A DNA stretch of 64,000 nucleotides from Thermoguttaceae bacterium (GTDB taxonomy: Bacteria > Planctomycetota > Planctomycetia > Pirellulales > Thermoguttaceae), in contig JAGBDN010000094.1 of NCBI GenBank assembly GCA_017937485.1, forward strand, positions 27,592 to 91,591, read 5' to 3'. Made by a program: the position numbers and the translations under genes. The notes below the pieces were generated by a model, which saw only the letters and a program-made list of their open reading frames with translations, was not told where the DNA came from and searched no databases. Below are positions 16,921 to 26,092 of this stretch, one piece after another; the stretch's first letter is position 1, and each line of letters opens with the position of its first letter.

Positions 16921-18192
16921 TTACGGCCCGACCGCGAAACGCACCGGGAGGACGATTTCTTGCGTCGTCTCGGGCGTCGCGCCGACGGCGAAGACGATTT
17001 CGCCGAGTTGTTCTTTGCTCGGGCCCATAAAGGCGCCTTGCGGGGAACCGGCCGGAACGCGGACGGTCGCGTCGACCATTCGGACGGGCGCGGGGGAATT
17101 TTGCAATTCTTCCGGCGGATACTTGAATTCGACTTCCAACCAAGAAGGACGAACGCTCTTGACGCGCACCGTCTCGGCGTTGGTCGGGATTTTGTCGAAA
17201 ATCGTCAAGCGGAGCGACGATTCGGTCGTTTCGCGAGTCGAGACGGAGTTCAAAACGAGGTGCCCGGTTCCTTTGTCGTCGTAATGACGACCGGAGAGGC
17301 GAACCGCGTTCCCGGCGACTTGCCCGCCGACGACGATTTCCAAAACCGGCGTTTTCGGACTGTTCGTGCGAACCCGGACGATTTCTTGGAACGCGCCTTG
17401 CGGCATGCCGGATTTAAGGGTCGCGACGCCTTTGAACAGATTCGTCGTGTTGGCGAAAAGGTTGTGTTCGCGTTCTTTATCGGTCAATTCGGCGAGGTCG
17501 GCTTTCTCGATTTTGAACTCGAGCCGCGCGGAGTCCGCGACCTCGACGTCGAGAATTTCCAACGGGAACGGCGTTCCGTCGTCGTTGTGTTCGAAACCGA
17601 AAAGACGGAAGGAACGCGTCGTTTCCGCCGTCGCCGAAGCGTTTTGGAAGGAAATTTCGTTCGGTTCGCAAACGATCGGCGCGGTGTAGAGTCCGCGGAC
17701 GGCGAAGTCGACTTCCGGCGCTTTCGGGTCGTTCGTCAAAACGCGAACGCCTTGGTTGAAGACGCCGCCGGAGCGCGCCGCGTCCCATTTAAAGAGGACG
17801 GTCGCCGTTTCGCCGGGACGGAGCGATTTGTGCGAAATTTCGAAATCGGTGCAGAAACAGCCTTTGCCGCCGTTGGCGAGCGTCAACGTTTCGTCGCCGA
17901 CGTTTTTAATCTTGAACGGATGCTCGCCTTTTTCGTTCGCCGCGCTCTTTTCGAGGATTCCGAAGTCGAACGACGTTTCGAGAACCTCGACGCGCGGGCC
18001 GCTTTGCTCGGCGGGGGCGTCGGTTTTCGCGGAATCGGCGTTCGCGACGGCTTGCGTCGCCGCTTTCACCGTCGAATCGATTTCCATTTGCGGCGTCCAA
18101 AAGCGGTAATTCGATTTGAGCTTGCCGATTCCGACGCCAAGGCCGGCGCCCAACAGGACGCCGCATAAAACGGTCGCGACGATCGCGCGCAT
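16921..18192 (-). CDS. Membrane-anchored DUF1573 protein
   Basis: 423-residue protein with an N-terminal anchor (residues 3-22) and an extracytoplasmic region. Residues about 55-150 match DUF1573: FDFGILEKSAANEKGEHPFKIKN, then a CFC cysteine pair and LRPGETATVLFKWD, an Ig-like beta sandwich of the ASH/MSP type. A second similar beta region follows (YTAPIVCEPNEISFQNASATAETT). The role is structural or unknown. The ATG at 18192 is preferred over upstream in-frame starts because AAGGAG lies 8 bases before it and the anchor begins at once. It lies downstream of Hsp70 on the same strand but behind a strong terminator. Confidence 0.82.
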   Translation of the reverse strand: MRAIVATVLCGVLLGAGLGVGIGKLKSNYRFWTPQMEIDSTVKAATQAVANADSAKTDAPAEQSGPRVEVLETSFDFGILEKSAANEKGEHPFKIKNVGDETLTLANGGKGCFCTDFEISHKSLRPGETATVLFKWDAARSGGVFNQGVRVLTNDPKAPEVDFAVRGLYTAPIVCEPNEISFQNASATAETTRSFRLFGFEHNDDGTPFPLEILDVEVADSARLEFKIEKADLAELTDKEREHNLFANTTNLFKGVATLKSGMPQGAFQEIVRVRTNSPKTPVLEIVVGGQVAGNAVRLSGRHYDDKGTGHLVLNSVSTRETTESSLRLTIFDKIPTNAETVRVKSVRPSWLEVEFKYPPEELQNSPAPVRMVDATVRVPAGSPQGAFMGPSKEQLGEIVFAVGATPETTQEIVLPVRFAVGP

Positions 18193-18261
18193 TCGCAAAA
18201 CTCCTTCGACGTTTCTCAACGTCGCAAGAATTAAAAAGGGGGGACGGGGAAAAGTTTAACG

Positions 18262-18349
18262 TAAAAATAACGCGACGCGAGCCTCCGCTCTCGACCCGCG
18301 CCCGTCGAGAAACGGAGAGACGGAACGGCGAGAGCGGAGGGCGTCGCGT
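18262..18349 (-). terminator. Long terminator hairpin after Hsp70 gene
   Basis: On the minus strand the outer arms GCGTCGCG (18342-18349) and CGCGACGC (18271-18278) and the inner arms CGAGAGCGGAG / CTCCGCTCTCG form a two-part stem with a 35-base loop, followed by TTATTTTT. Confidence 0.7.
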
Positions 18350-18362
18350 CGCCAAGCCGCGA

Positions 18363-19934
18363 TCACTCGATCGAGTATTGGTCGGCGAGTTGGATGAACT
18401 TTTCGAGGTCTTCCTCGGACAAAACGCCGCGACGTTCGATTTCGATCTTCGCTTCGCGGTTCGTCAGTTTTTCGCGCGCCGAAACGGAGATGCGCCCGGC
18501 TTTGTCGAAGGAGTAGGTAACTTCGATCGGCGTGCCCTTGGCGAGCCCTTCCGGGAAGAGAACGCGGCATTTGCCGAGGAGCGCGCAAGCGGTCGGGTCC
18601 GGCGCGTCGCCTTCCATAACTTGAACGCTGACGCGGGTTTGGCCGTCTTTGTTCGTTTGGAAGGTTTTCGAGATCGAGTACGGCAGCGTCGTGTTGCGCG
18701 AAATCATGATGTGGTTAATGATTTGCTTCGTCGACGGGTCGGTCGCGACGACGCCGAGGCCGTGCGAGTTGACGTCTTCTTCGCGAACGTTTTCGAGCAT
18801 TTTTCGGACGCGTTCGCTCAGCTGAGTGTTTTCTTTGTTGTATTGCGCTTCGAGGATCGCGGCGTGAATCGCGGCGCCGCGCGCGACGGCGGTGTGCGGG
18901 TTCAAGTCTTCGTGAATATAAGGCTTTTGGCCGGTCAACTTTTCGAGCATCGCCGGAACTTGCGGCATCAGCGTCGAACCGCCGATAAGAACGATCGCGT
19001 CGAGATCCGCGAACGTCAGTTTCGCCGATTGAACGACGTATTCGGTCGTGTCGGCGGTGCGTTGCAGGAGGTCGTAGGTCAGGTTTTCGAAGAGTTCGCG
19101 CGAAACCGGAACGCTGACCGACTTTCCTTCGTGACGGACGGAGATCGACGTGTTTTCGCGGTCGGACAAGATGATTTTCGCGACGTCGCAGTCGTTGCGA
19201 AGGATTTGCATCGTTTTCGGGAATTGATGCAGGTTGACGTTATGTTGTTCGAGGAATTTTTCGCAAACGTAGTCGGCGAGGCGGTCGTTCCAGTCGACGC
19301 CGCCGAGTTTAACGTCGCCGTCGGTCGCGACGACGTGGAACGAGTTCGACGAGTATTCGACGACCGTCGAGTCGAACGTCCCGCCGCCGAGGTCGTAAAT
19401 GAGGATACGGTGCGTTTCGGTGTGGTCGGCGCGACCCAAGTGGTTGCGGTGCCAAGCGTAGGTGAGGGCCGCCGCGGTCGGTTCGTTGATGATGCTGACG
19501 ACGTTCAAACCGGCGATGCGCCCGGCGTCTTGCGTCGCTTTGCGGCGCGTGTCGTTGAAGTACGCCGGAACCGTGATGACGGCGTTCGCGATCGGGCCCA
19601 AGCGGCGTTCGCAGTCTTGCTTCAGCTTGCGGAGAATCAGCGACGAAACGAATTCCGGCGTAACGTCTTGACCGTCGAAGGTGCGGTGGTAGCCGACGCC
19701 CATTTGACGCTTAATCCGTTCGACGACGTTTTCCGGGTCTTCCATCGCGGCGCGACTGCGGTTCGGGCCGACGATGACGTGTTTGCTTTCCGCGAGAAGA
19801 ATAATACTTGCGGTTTCGACCTCGTCGTCTTCGTTCGGAATCGGCGTCGGTTCGCCTTCGTTGTCGACGATCGCCAACGTCGAGAAAGTCGTGCCCAAGT
19901 CGATGCCAACGGTATTGCCGTTTAAAAATTCCAT
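18363..19934 (-). CDS. Short Hsp70-family chaperone (DnaK/HscC-like)
   Basis: 523-residue Hsp70. The actin-fold ATPase domain (1-370) has GIDLGTTFSTLAIV, IYDLGGGTFDSTVVEY and VLIGGSTLMPQVP for phosphate and adenosine binding. A beta-sandwich substrate domain follows to about 500. The C-terminal lid is nearly absent, since DnaK has about 640 residues. This layout fits the HscC-like or planctomycete-specific short Hsp70s rather than the housekeeping DnaK, and no grpE or dnaJ is adjacent. The start ATG 19934 (MEFLNGNTVGID) is where homology begins. The leader upstream contains the 22-base motif shared with 2274-2295. Specific clients are unknown. Confidence 0.88.
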   Translation of the reverse strand: MEFLNGNTVGIDLGTTFSTLAIVDNEGEPTPIPNEDDEVETASIILLAESKHVIVGPNRSRAAMEDPENVVERIKRQMGVGYHRTFDGQDVTPEFVSSLILRKLKQDCERRLGPIANAVITVPAYFNDTRRKATQDAGRIAGLNVVSIINEPTAAALTYAWHRNHLGRADHTETHRILIYDLGGGTFDSTVVEYSSNSFHVVATDGDVKLGGVDWNDRLADYVCEKFLEQHNVNLHQFPKTMQILRNDCDVAKIILSDRENTSISVRHEGKSVSVPVSRELFENLTYDLLQRTADTTEYVVQSAKLTFADLDAIVLIGGSTLMPQVPAMLEKLTGQKPYIHEDLNPHTAVARGAAIHAAILEAQYNKENTQLSERVRKMLENVREEDVNSHGLGVVATDPSTKQIINHIMISRNTTLPYSISKTFQTNKDGQTRVSVQVMEGDAPDPTACALLGKCRVLFPEGLAKGTPIEVTYSFDKAGRISVSAREKLTNREAKIEIERRGVLSEEDLEKFIQLADQYSIE

Positions 19935-20409
19935 ATTCAACCTGCTTCGATTCGTTTCGGAAAAAAGTTCGTCGGTTCGCGAGTTTTTCGACGCGTCGTC
20001 GGGACGCCGTTTTGTCCTTATTAATATACAAACGGAAAAAATCGTTAACAAGGCGAAAACGGGGAAACCGAGCGACCGAGCCGCCGAACCGTTCGTTCGG
20101 AGACGTTCGGGCGTCCGACGGTTTCGCCACCCGCGCGCTCGCCGCCGTCTCGCGTTCGTTGGTCGAACGAAGAAGGGCGACCGAAAAGCGCGCCGCGCGA
20201 AAAAACTCTTCGCTATCCTCTATGCTAACCGTTTTTCCGTTCCGCGTCAAGGAAAAGTCCGCTTTTTCGTCGGAAAAACGAAATTTTTCTCCGCAAAATC
20301 CGCATAAAGCGACCTTCGCGCCCCGTTTGCGCTCCGTCGGGGCCCTTCAAACGTTTCGAAGAGCGGGCGAGCGAGAGGAAAAGCGGGGCGAAGCGAGGCC
20401 GCGTCGCGG
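19935..20409. other. Intergenic leader of Hsp70 gene with dispersed motif
   Basis: Contains AT-rich sequence at 20017-20030. On the minus strand, 20007-20028 reads TATATTAATAA, G, GACAAAACGG, a near copy of 2274-2295. Nothing gene-like is supported in the rest. Confidence 0.45.
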
Positions 20410-23400
20410 TCATTTTTTCGACGGCGTTTTCGGCGCGTCGGCTTTTTTCGCGTCGGTTTCGTCGATCGGGGCGTCGCCGAAGAGATCGCCGCTGAAGAAG
20501 TCGTCTCCTTCTTGGTCGTTCTTTTCGAGCGTTTCGTCGTCGAGGACGCGCGGGCCGAGGTCGAACGGTTCGTCGGCGTCGGTCGACTCGGCGTTTTCTT
20601 CCGAATTTTCCGCGTCTTTCGGTTCTTCCGCTTTTTCCGACGAAGGCGACGTTCGAACGGTAATTGTCGGCGCGAGCGGGTCGGCGGCGTCTTCGGCCGA
20701 GTCGGCGTTTTCGGCTCCGTCGGCGTCGATTTCGAGTTCGGACGCGTTCGGGTCGGCTCCGGTTCCGGCGGCGGGGGCGTTCGGATCGACGCCGATGGCG
20801 GCGCCGGCTTCGGACGCGGCGTTCGGGTCGGCGCCGTTTTCCGCGTTCGGCTTCTTCGCGGCGTCGGCTTCCGCTTGCAGTTTTTTCAGCTCGTCGGCGG
20901 AGAGGGCTTCGCCGGAGTCGATCAGGAGGTAGCCGGCCCACCAGAACGGAAGCGCGTAACTCGGCGCGGCTTCGGAGCGACCCGGCGTTTTGAGGCGCGG
21001 TTCTTCGTCGAGGACGACGTCGCGTTTCATCAAGGCGAGGACGGCGCGTTTCCAAGCGTCCGCGACCGGCTCCGACTCGTAATTTTTGAGGAAGTCGGTC
21101 GACAGGTCGAACGCCGAGCGTCCGCCGGTTCGCCAACGGCTCAGCAACATCGCGTCGGCCCCGGTCGACTGCGCCGCGAGAATCGAGAGGAAAAGTTCCG
21201 AACCGTCGCCGCCGTTTTTGAGCGCGTTTTCCGCCGGCGAGCGGAACGCCGGGAGAACGAGCAAGCGCGGCGCGCCCCAAGGCGCCGGAATCCAATCGGC
21301 GACGCCGTGTCCGCGTCGAGCGTCGCTCGGAACGACCGGCGCCCAGTTCCAACCGTCCGCGACGATTTCGTCGAAAACGACGAGACGGCGCAAACGGGTC
21401 GCGTAAAGGGAGCCCGGGACGGCTTTCAGCGCGCCGCGACGGAGTCCTTCGGTCTTCGAAACCGCTTGCGAAAGACGGTCGAACGCCGCGTCGGTCGTTT
21501 CTTTCGTTTCTTTCGGGAACGTTTCGCCGAGGAGAACGGTCGTGTCGACGAAGGCGTTGCGTCCGAAGGCGTTCGGGAGCGCGAGCGCGACGGTCGCGGA
21601 GTAGCGAATCGTCAAATCTTGCGCTTGAATCATTGGGATTAGCGTCGCTTCGTAAGCGTCGAGTTCTTCGCGTTCGCGAGCGGAGCGGCTGCGGCGGCGC
21701 GGTTTCGACTCGTCGGTCGTTTCGGCGTCGGCCGCTTTCGGCGCGGTCGTTTTTTGCGGTTTCGACGCGGTTTTTTTCGGGGCTTGCGGCTCGACGTCGG
21801 CGTCGGTCGTTTCGGCGGTTTCGTCGAGCGAGTAAGCGGCGTCGAGGTCGTCCGTTTCGGCGTTTTCCGCGTCGTCGGCGTCCGTTTGCGCCGTTTCCGC
21901 TTCCGTTTCTTCGTCGACCGTCGCGGCGGCGGCCGGGAGGCAAAGCGCTTCGAACGGCAGGTACCAAAGGACGGAGTCCGGAACGACGACGAGTTTCGAG
22001 AAGACGACGTTGAACCGCTCCGCTTCGACGTCGGACGCGCCGAGAACGATTTCGCGGAGCTTGGCGCCTTGCGACTTCCAGCGCGCTTCGTTCAGGTCCG
22101 CCGAAACGACTTGACGCGTTCCTTCGACGCAACCGAGCGAGCGGAGGAAGGCTGAAACGGCGGCGCCGACGCGGTCGGTCGGGCCGACGCGCCAAGAGTC
22201 GAGGCAGTTTTTGCCGATCATGAAGCCGAACGTTTCTCCTTCCGCGTCGAGGAACGACAAAATCGCCGTGTCTTCCGGGAGGCGTTTTTGAACGTCTTCG
22301 GCGCTAAGGGACGGCGGGAAAACGTTCGGAACGTAATCGCGTCCGGCGACGACGCAACGGAACGCGACTTCTTGCTCTTTCGAGAGTTTGTCGAGGCGAA
22401 CGAAGAGTTGCGTTTGTTGGTCGCGACCGGCGGCGTCGCGGGGGACGGTCGGGAGCGCGTTCAGCGCCGCGGCGACTTCTTTCGACCCCTTCAAGGACGC
22501 TTCGAGCGCCGGGTATTGAAGGAGGAGCGTTTGTCGCGCCGTTTGGTTCGCCGTCGTCAAAAGCGCGTCGTCCGCCGTCAAGAGGTAGCGGAGCGAAACC
22601 AAGCGACCGCCGTACTTTTGCGTCGCGTAAAAGCGTTCGCGGCGGATGCGCTCGGCGACTTCGAACGCTTTGTCTTTGAGGTCGCGTTCGAAGAGGAGGC
22701 GGAACCAACGCTCGTAAGCCTCGGGGGGCGCGATCGAGCGAATCGCGATCGACTCGGTCGGGCGGAAACCCCAGTCGACGGCGGTCGGTTCGCGAAGGAG
22801 AACGGCGTAAAGGTCGGCGGCGTTGCGCGGCGTAACCGGGCCGTTCGAGGTCAGCCCGCCCGCGACGTAACGGTCGAGACGGCGGAGCTGGAGCGCCCAA
22901 GTCGAACGAAGACGCTCGCCCTCGACGACGTTTTTAAGGGCCGCGTCTCCGGCGGCGACGTCGCCGGAAGAGTAATGGAGGAGCGCTTGCAGGTAGTTCC
23001 AACGGTCGGCGGCGCGACTCGTTCGGAGACCGCGACCGGTCGTCGCTTTCATCGTCGCGTTAAGGGCGCCGAGCGCGGAGGCGGCGGCCTTCGTTTGCCC
23101 GGCGGCGAACAAATCTTCCGCGACTTCGAGCCCGAACGACGTCGATTGGAACGCCAACTTGTGCGACTTCGCCCAAAGGTAAGCGTTGCGCAAAACCGGG
23201 TCGGGGTCGCCGTTTCCGCCGGCGGCGCGGCGGGCGTTCGCGTAACGGCGGAGCGACTCTTCGACGAGCAAACGATCGCCGTAATGGAACGCGGAAATCG
23301 ACGCTTCGTAGTAACACTCGGCGGCTTCGCGCGGCTTTTCGGCGGCGAGGTAAAGGTTCCCGAGTTCGTAAAGCGCGACGCCGGTGAACTGGTGGTCGTA

Positions 23401-24240
23401 TTGACCGCCCATCAGGAGCGCTTCGCCGAGAACGCGGCGCGCGTCGTCGTCGCGACCGTTTTGAACGAGCGCGATCCCGAAGAGAACGTCGAGCCAAGTG
23501 ATCGACCAATGGTTCGGCGGAACGGAGCGTTTCGCGTAAAGGTTCAAAATTTCTTCGCTCTTCGGGTCGAACGGCGCGAGCGGGCCCAAAATTTCGCCGC
23601 GACGGCGCGTCGCGAGCATTGTGCAACGGATAATTTCGGCGGCGTCGATCGAAACGGCGCGTTGCTCCATCATCGCGCCCCCTTTTTTGAGGCGGTCTTG
23701 GGTGATTTTGTCGCCGACGACGATCGTCGCTTTAGGAGGGAAAACGCCGAGCGGAACGACGCGACGGCTCGCGCCCCAAGGAGACGCCGGTTTCGCGACC
23801 GTCGAAACGCCGCTCGCGTAAGTAACGCGGGAGAGCCATTTCGGATATTGCAACGCGAGCGCGAGCGCGGCGTTGTAATTTTTCAGCGCGTCGTCGAGTT
23901 CGCCCGCTTGGTAACAGGCTTCGCCGAGCATCGCGTAATAGCAAAGGGAGTCGAGCCATTGGTCGGTTCCGAGGCGAACGGCGTCGCGCAGTTCCTCTTG
24001 GTAAAAGAGCGCGGCTTTGGTGAAGTCGCCCTCTTCGATCAGTTTGACGCCGCGATAGTAACGGTCGGACGGAATCGGGCGAATATCGGCGCGACCGGCG
24101 GAACGGCTTCCGGTGCGAACCGGAGGCGAGCCGGGGCCGCGGCGCGGCGGCGCGGCGGTTTGCGCGAACGCGTCGGCCGACGCGGCGGCGAAAAGCGCGA
24201 AGATCGCGACGAAGGAAAAGAAACGGCGAGAGCGCGACAT
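20410..24240 (-). CDS. Exported TPR protein with degenerate CHAT-like domain
   Basis: 1276-residue secreted protein. Signal peptide 1-26 (ending ADAFAQ); then TPR-type helices over roughly 45-480 (GDFTKAALFYQEELRDA, GEACYQAGELDDALKNYNAAL). From about 760 a caspase-HetF-like (CHAT) domain follows: VVPDSVLWYLPFEALCL, IRYSATVALALP, then LLVLPAFRSPAEN near 990, and the typical end LPFWWAGYLLIDSGEAL. In active CHAT proteases the strand before the last third carries a Cys (pattern LSACxT); here the matching place reads LPAFRS, so the nucleophile appears lost. An Asp/Glu/Thr-rich insert interrupts the domain. The C-terminal 170 residues are low-complexity acidic. GGAG lies 8 bases before ATG 24240. 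A scaffold role is likely; this is inference. Confidence 0.75.
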   Translation of the reverse strand: MSRSRRFFSFVAIFALFAAASADAFAQTAAPPRRGPGSPPVRTGSRSAGRADIRPIPSDRYYRGVKLIEEGDFTKAALFYQEELRDAVRLGTDQWLDSLCYYAMLGEACYQAGELDDALKNYNAALALALQYPKWLSRVTYASGVSTVAKPASPWGASRRVVPLGVFPPKATIVVGDKITQDRLKKGGAMMEQRAVSIDAAEIIRCTMLATRRRGEILGPLAPFDPKSEEILNLYAKRSVPPNHWSITWLDVLFGIALVQNGRDDDARRVLGEALLMGGQYDHQFTGVALYELGNLYLAAEKPREAAECYYEASISAFHYGDRLLVEESLRRYANARRAAGGNGDPDPVLRNAYLWAKSHKLAFQSTSFGLEVAEDLFAAGQTKAAASALGALNATMKATTGRGLRTSRAADRWNYLQALLHYSSGDVAAGDAALKNVVEGERLRSTWALQLRRLDRYVAGGLTSNGPVTPRNAADLYAVLLREPTAVDWGFRPTESIAIRSIAPPEAYERWFRLLFERDLKDKAFEVAERIRRERFYATQKYGGRLVSLRYLLTADDALLTTANQTARQTLLLQYPALEASLKGSKEVAAALNALPTVPRDAAGRDQQTQLFVRLDKLSKEQEVAFRCVVAGRDYVPNVFPPSLSAEDVQKRLPEDTAILSFLDAEGETFGFMIGKNCLDSWRVGPTDRVGAAVSAFLRSLGCVEGTRQVVSADLNEARWKSQGAKLREIVLGASDVEAERFNVVFSKLVVVPDSVLWYLPFEALCLPAAAATVDEETEAETAQTDADDAENAETDDLDAAYSLDETAETTDADVEPQAPKKTASKPQKTTAPKAADAETTDESKPRRRSRSAREREELDAYEATLIPMIQAQDLTIRYSATVALALPNAFGRNAFVDTTVLLGETFPKETKETTDAAFDRLSQAVSKTEGLRRGALKAVPGSLYATRLRRLVVFDEIVADGWNWAPVVPSDARRGHGVADWIPAPWGAPRLLVLPAFRSPAENALKNGGDGSELFLSILAAQSTGADAMLLSRWRTGGRSAFDLSTDFLKNYESEPVADAWKRAVLALMKRDVVLDEEPRLKTPGRSEAAPSYALPFWWAGYLLIDSGEALSADELKKLQAEADAAKKPNAENGADPNAASEAGAAIGVDPNAPAAGTGADPNASELEIDADGAENADSAEDAADPLAPTITVRTSPSSEKAEEPKDAENSEENAESTDADEPFDLGPRVLDDETLEKNDQEGDDFFSGDLFGDAPIDETDAKKADAPKTPSKK

Positions 24241-24469
24241 AGCGAGACTCCGATAAAATATTTTCTTGAACGACTTTTTATTTTCGTTTGATTTTGCAAT
24301 CGACGGCGGCGACGAGACGCGGGCGCGGGCCGCCAATATAACTATAGTCGACAGTCGAGCGTTCGTCTCCGAACGAAATCGCGATTTTTGCAAAAAACGG
24401 GGCGCCGTCGACGCCGAGAAGAGCGGATAAACGGAAAAGGTAAAATAGGAAAGACGCAAGAAAGCGCGA

Positions 24470-24513
24470 AAACCGACGAACGAGCGCGGCTTGCGTCGGG
24501 CGTTCGTCGGTTT
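24470..24513. terminator. 13-bp hairpin terminator after CX4CH gene
   Basis: AAACCGACGAACG (24470-24482) pairs exactly with CGTTCGTCGGTTT (24501-24513), 16 bases past the stop of the minus-strand gene. T-runs on either side are short. Confidence 0.55.
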
Positions 24514-24528
24514 TCCGTCGGGGCGCGG

Positions 24529-25929
24529 TTAGTAACGGGCCGGAGCGTCGGGCGCGGCGGCGTTGAAGATCGCCGGGTCGTATTCGTCGCGATATTGGCG
24601 TTTCGGCGCGTAACCGCCGCGTTTGAGGACGTTTTCCGGCGAGTTCGGATCGTCGGCTTCCGAGGCGGCGTCGGCGACGCTCGGGACGGCGAGGTCGGGG
24701 AGCGCGATTCGACTGGGCCGCGGAAAGCGCGTCGTTTCGGGCGTTTCCTCCGCTTGCGCGTCGAAGAGACCGGCGAACGGGTTCGGGTTCGTCGGACGCG
24801 GAGGGGCGGGCGCGGCGCTTGCGGCGGCGTTCGGCGCGTCGACGCGGTCGTATCGGGAGACGGCGTTCGGGCGAAGCGTCGCGGCGGACGCGTCGCGAAC
24901 GCGGCTTTGGCGGTGAACGTAACGCCCGAGTTTGCCGTCGCCGAGCGATTCGACCCAAGAGACGAACGTTTGGCAGTCTTGCGCCGACCAACGCCCTTCG
25001 CCGAACGGGTAAACGCGGTTTCCGTCGGCGTCGGCGACGACCGGATGGTTCAAAATCGGGCTCTGCGCCGGATCGTTAAAATCGATAAAATCGAACGTTT
25101 CGCGCAAATTGAAGTAAAGGGCGAGGCGCGCTTGGGCTCCGACCGCTTTCGGGCGAACGCGGAACGCCGAGTTCGGGTTCGAACCGTCGTGGCAACCGGC
25201 GGTCGCGCAACGCTTTTGGAGAATCGGCTGCGCGCGGCGAGCGAAGCGGTCGAACGCGGAAAGGGGGAGTTCTTTCGCCCAACGTTCGATTTCGGCGATT
25301 TCCGGATCGCTCGACGGCGTCGGCGACTTCGAGCGCGGCGTCGCGGCGGAGGAAGAAGCGGAAGCGGCGGCGCTCGTTTGAGCGGCGGAGGCGCGCCATT
25401 TCTCTATTTGACGCAATTCCTCCAATTTGGCGGAGACGACGCGGCGTTCGCCGTCGGAAAGCGGCTCGGCGAGCTTCGTTTCGAGGAGCGCGATCGCTTG
25501 CGGCGCGAGTTGACGGCGGTTCGCCCAATCGGCTAAACGAAGCGTTTCGTTGACGTCTTCGAGGCGCGTTCGGCTCTTTTTGAACGCGAAAACGTCGTCG
25601 CGACTCCCGCCGATAAACTGAACGTCGAGTTTCGAAACGGAGACGCCGCCGCCGTCGAGAAGCTCGATCGAAAAGACGTCGCCTCGGTCGCGAACGACGC
25701 CGACGTGAACGACGTCCAAGCGCGTTAAGACGAAGCGCGTCGGTTCGGAAACCGCCGGAGCGTCGGGCGTTTGCGCCGTCGAAACGGGCGGAGCGAGCGG
25801 CGTTTGCGTCGACGCGTCGGAGGCGAAAAGGGGCGAAACAAGCGTCGCGAACAAAACGCCGGCGCCGAGCGCCGAACGGCGCGAGCGGAGCGGGCGAACG
25901 AAAAACGAAAAGGTTGGGCGCGGCGTCAT
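24529..25929 (-). CDS. Exported protein with CX4CH haem-like motif
   Basis: 466-residue exported protein: N-terminal signal with RSRRSALGAGVLFATLVSPLFASDA. A beta-rich segment at 63-118 is followed by a helical region. Residues 233-300 resemble planctomycete cytochrome-c-like domains: AQPILQKRCATAGCHDGSNPNSAFRV, with Cys241-x4-Cys246-His247 instead of the usual CxxCH. WSAQDCQTFVSWVESLG follows as in that family. The Pro/Ala-rich C-terminal region is probably disordered. Haem binding is possible but unproven; a structural or zinc role for the CCH is the alternative. No strong ribosome site at ATG 25929. Neighbours on the same strand are also large exported proteins. Confidence 0.65.
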   Translation of the reverse strand: MTPRPTFSFFVRPLRSRRSALGAGVLFATLVSPLFASDASTQTPLAPPVSTAQTPDAPAVSEPTRFVLTRLDVVHVGVVRDRGDVFSIELLDGGGVSVSKLDVQFIGGSRDDVFAFKKSRTRLEDVNETLRLADWANRRQLAPQAIALLETKLAEPLSDGERRVVSAKLEELRQIEKWRASAAQTSAAASASSSAATPRSKSPTPSSDPEIAEIERWAKELPLSAFDRFARRAQPILQKRCATAGCHDGSNPNSAFRVRPKAVGAQARLALYFNLRETFDFIDFNDPAQSPILNHPVVADADGNRVYPFGEGRWSAQDCQTFVSWVESLGDGKLGRYVHRQSRVRDASAATLRPNAVSRYDRVDAPNAAASAAPAPPRPTNPNPFAGLFDAQAEETPETTRFPRPSRIALPDLAVPSVADAASEADDPNSPENVLKRGGYAPKRQYRDEYDPAIFNAAAPDAPARY

Positions 25930-26092
25930 CGGTCGATTAAGCGGGCGTCGCGGGGACGTCCGGCGTTGAAAAAAAGGAAAAAGGACGATTAAAGGAAAAA
26001 ACGGTCGGGGGTTCTGTTAACATTGGGGTTCCGTTGGAAATGGAACGGGATTTGGCGGCGGAACGCGAAAGTCGGCGTCGACGTCGGCGCGG

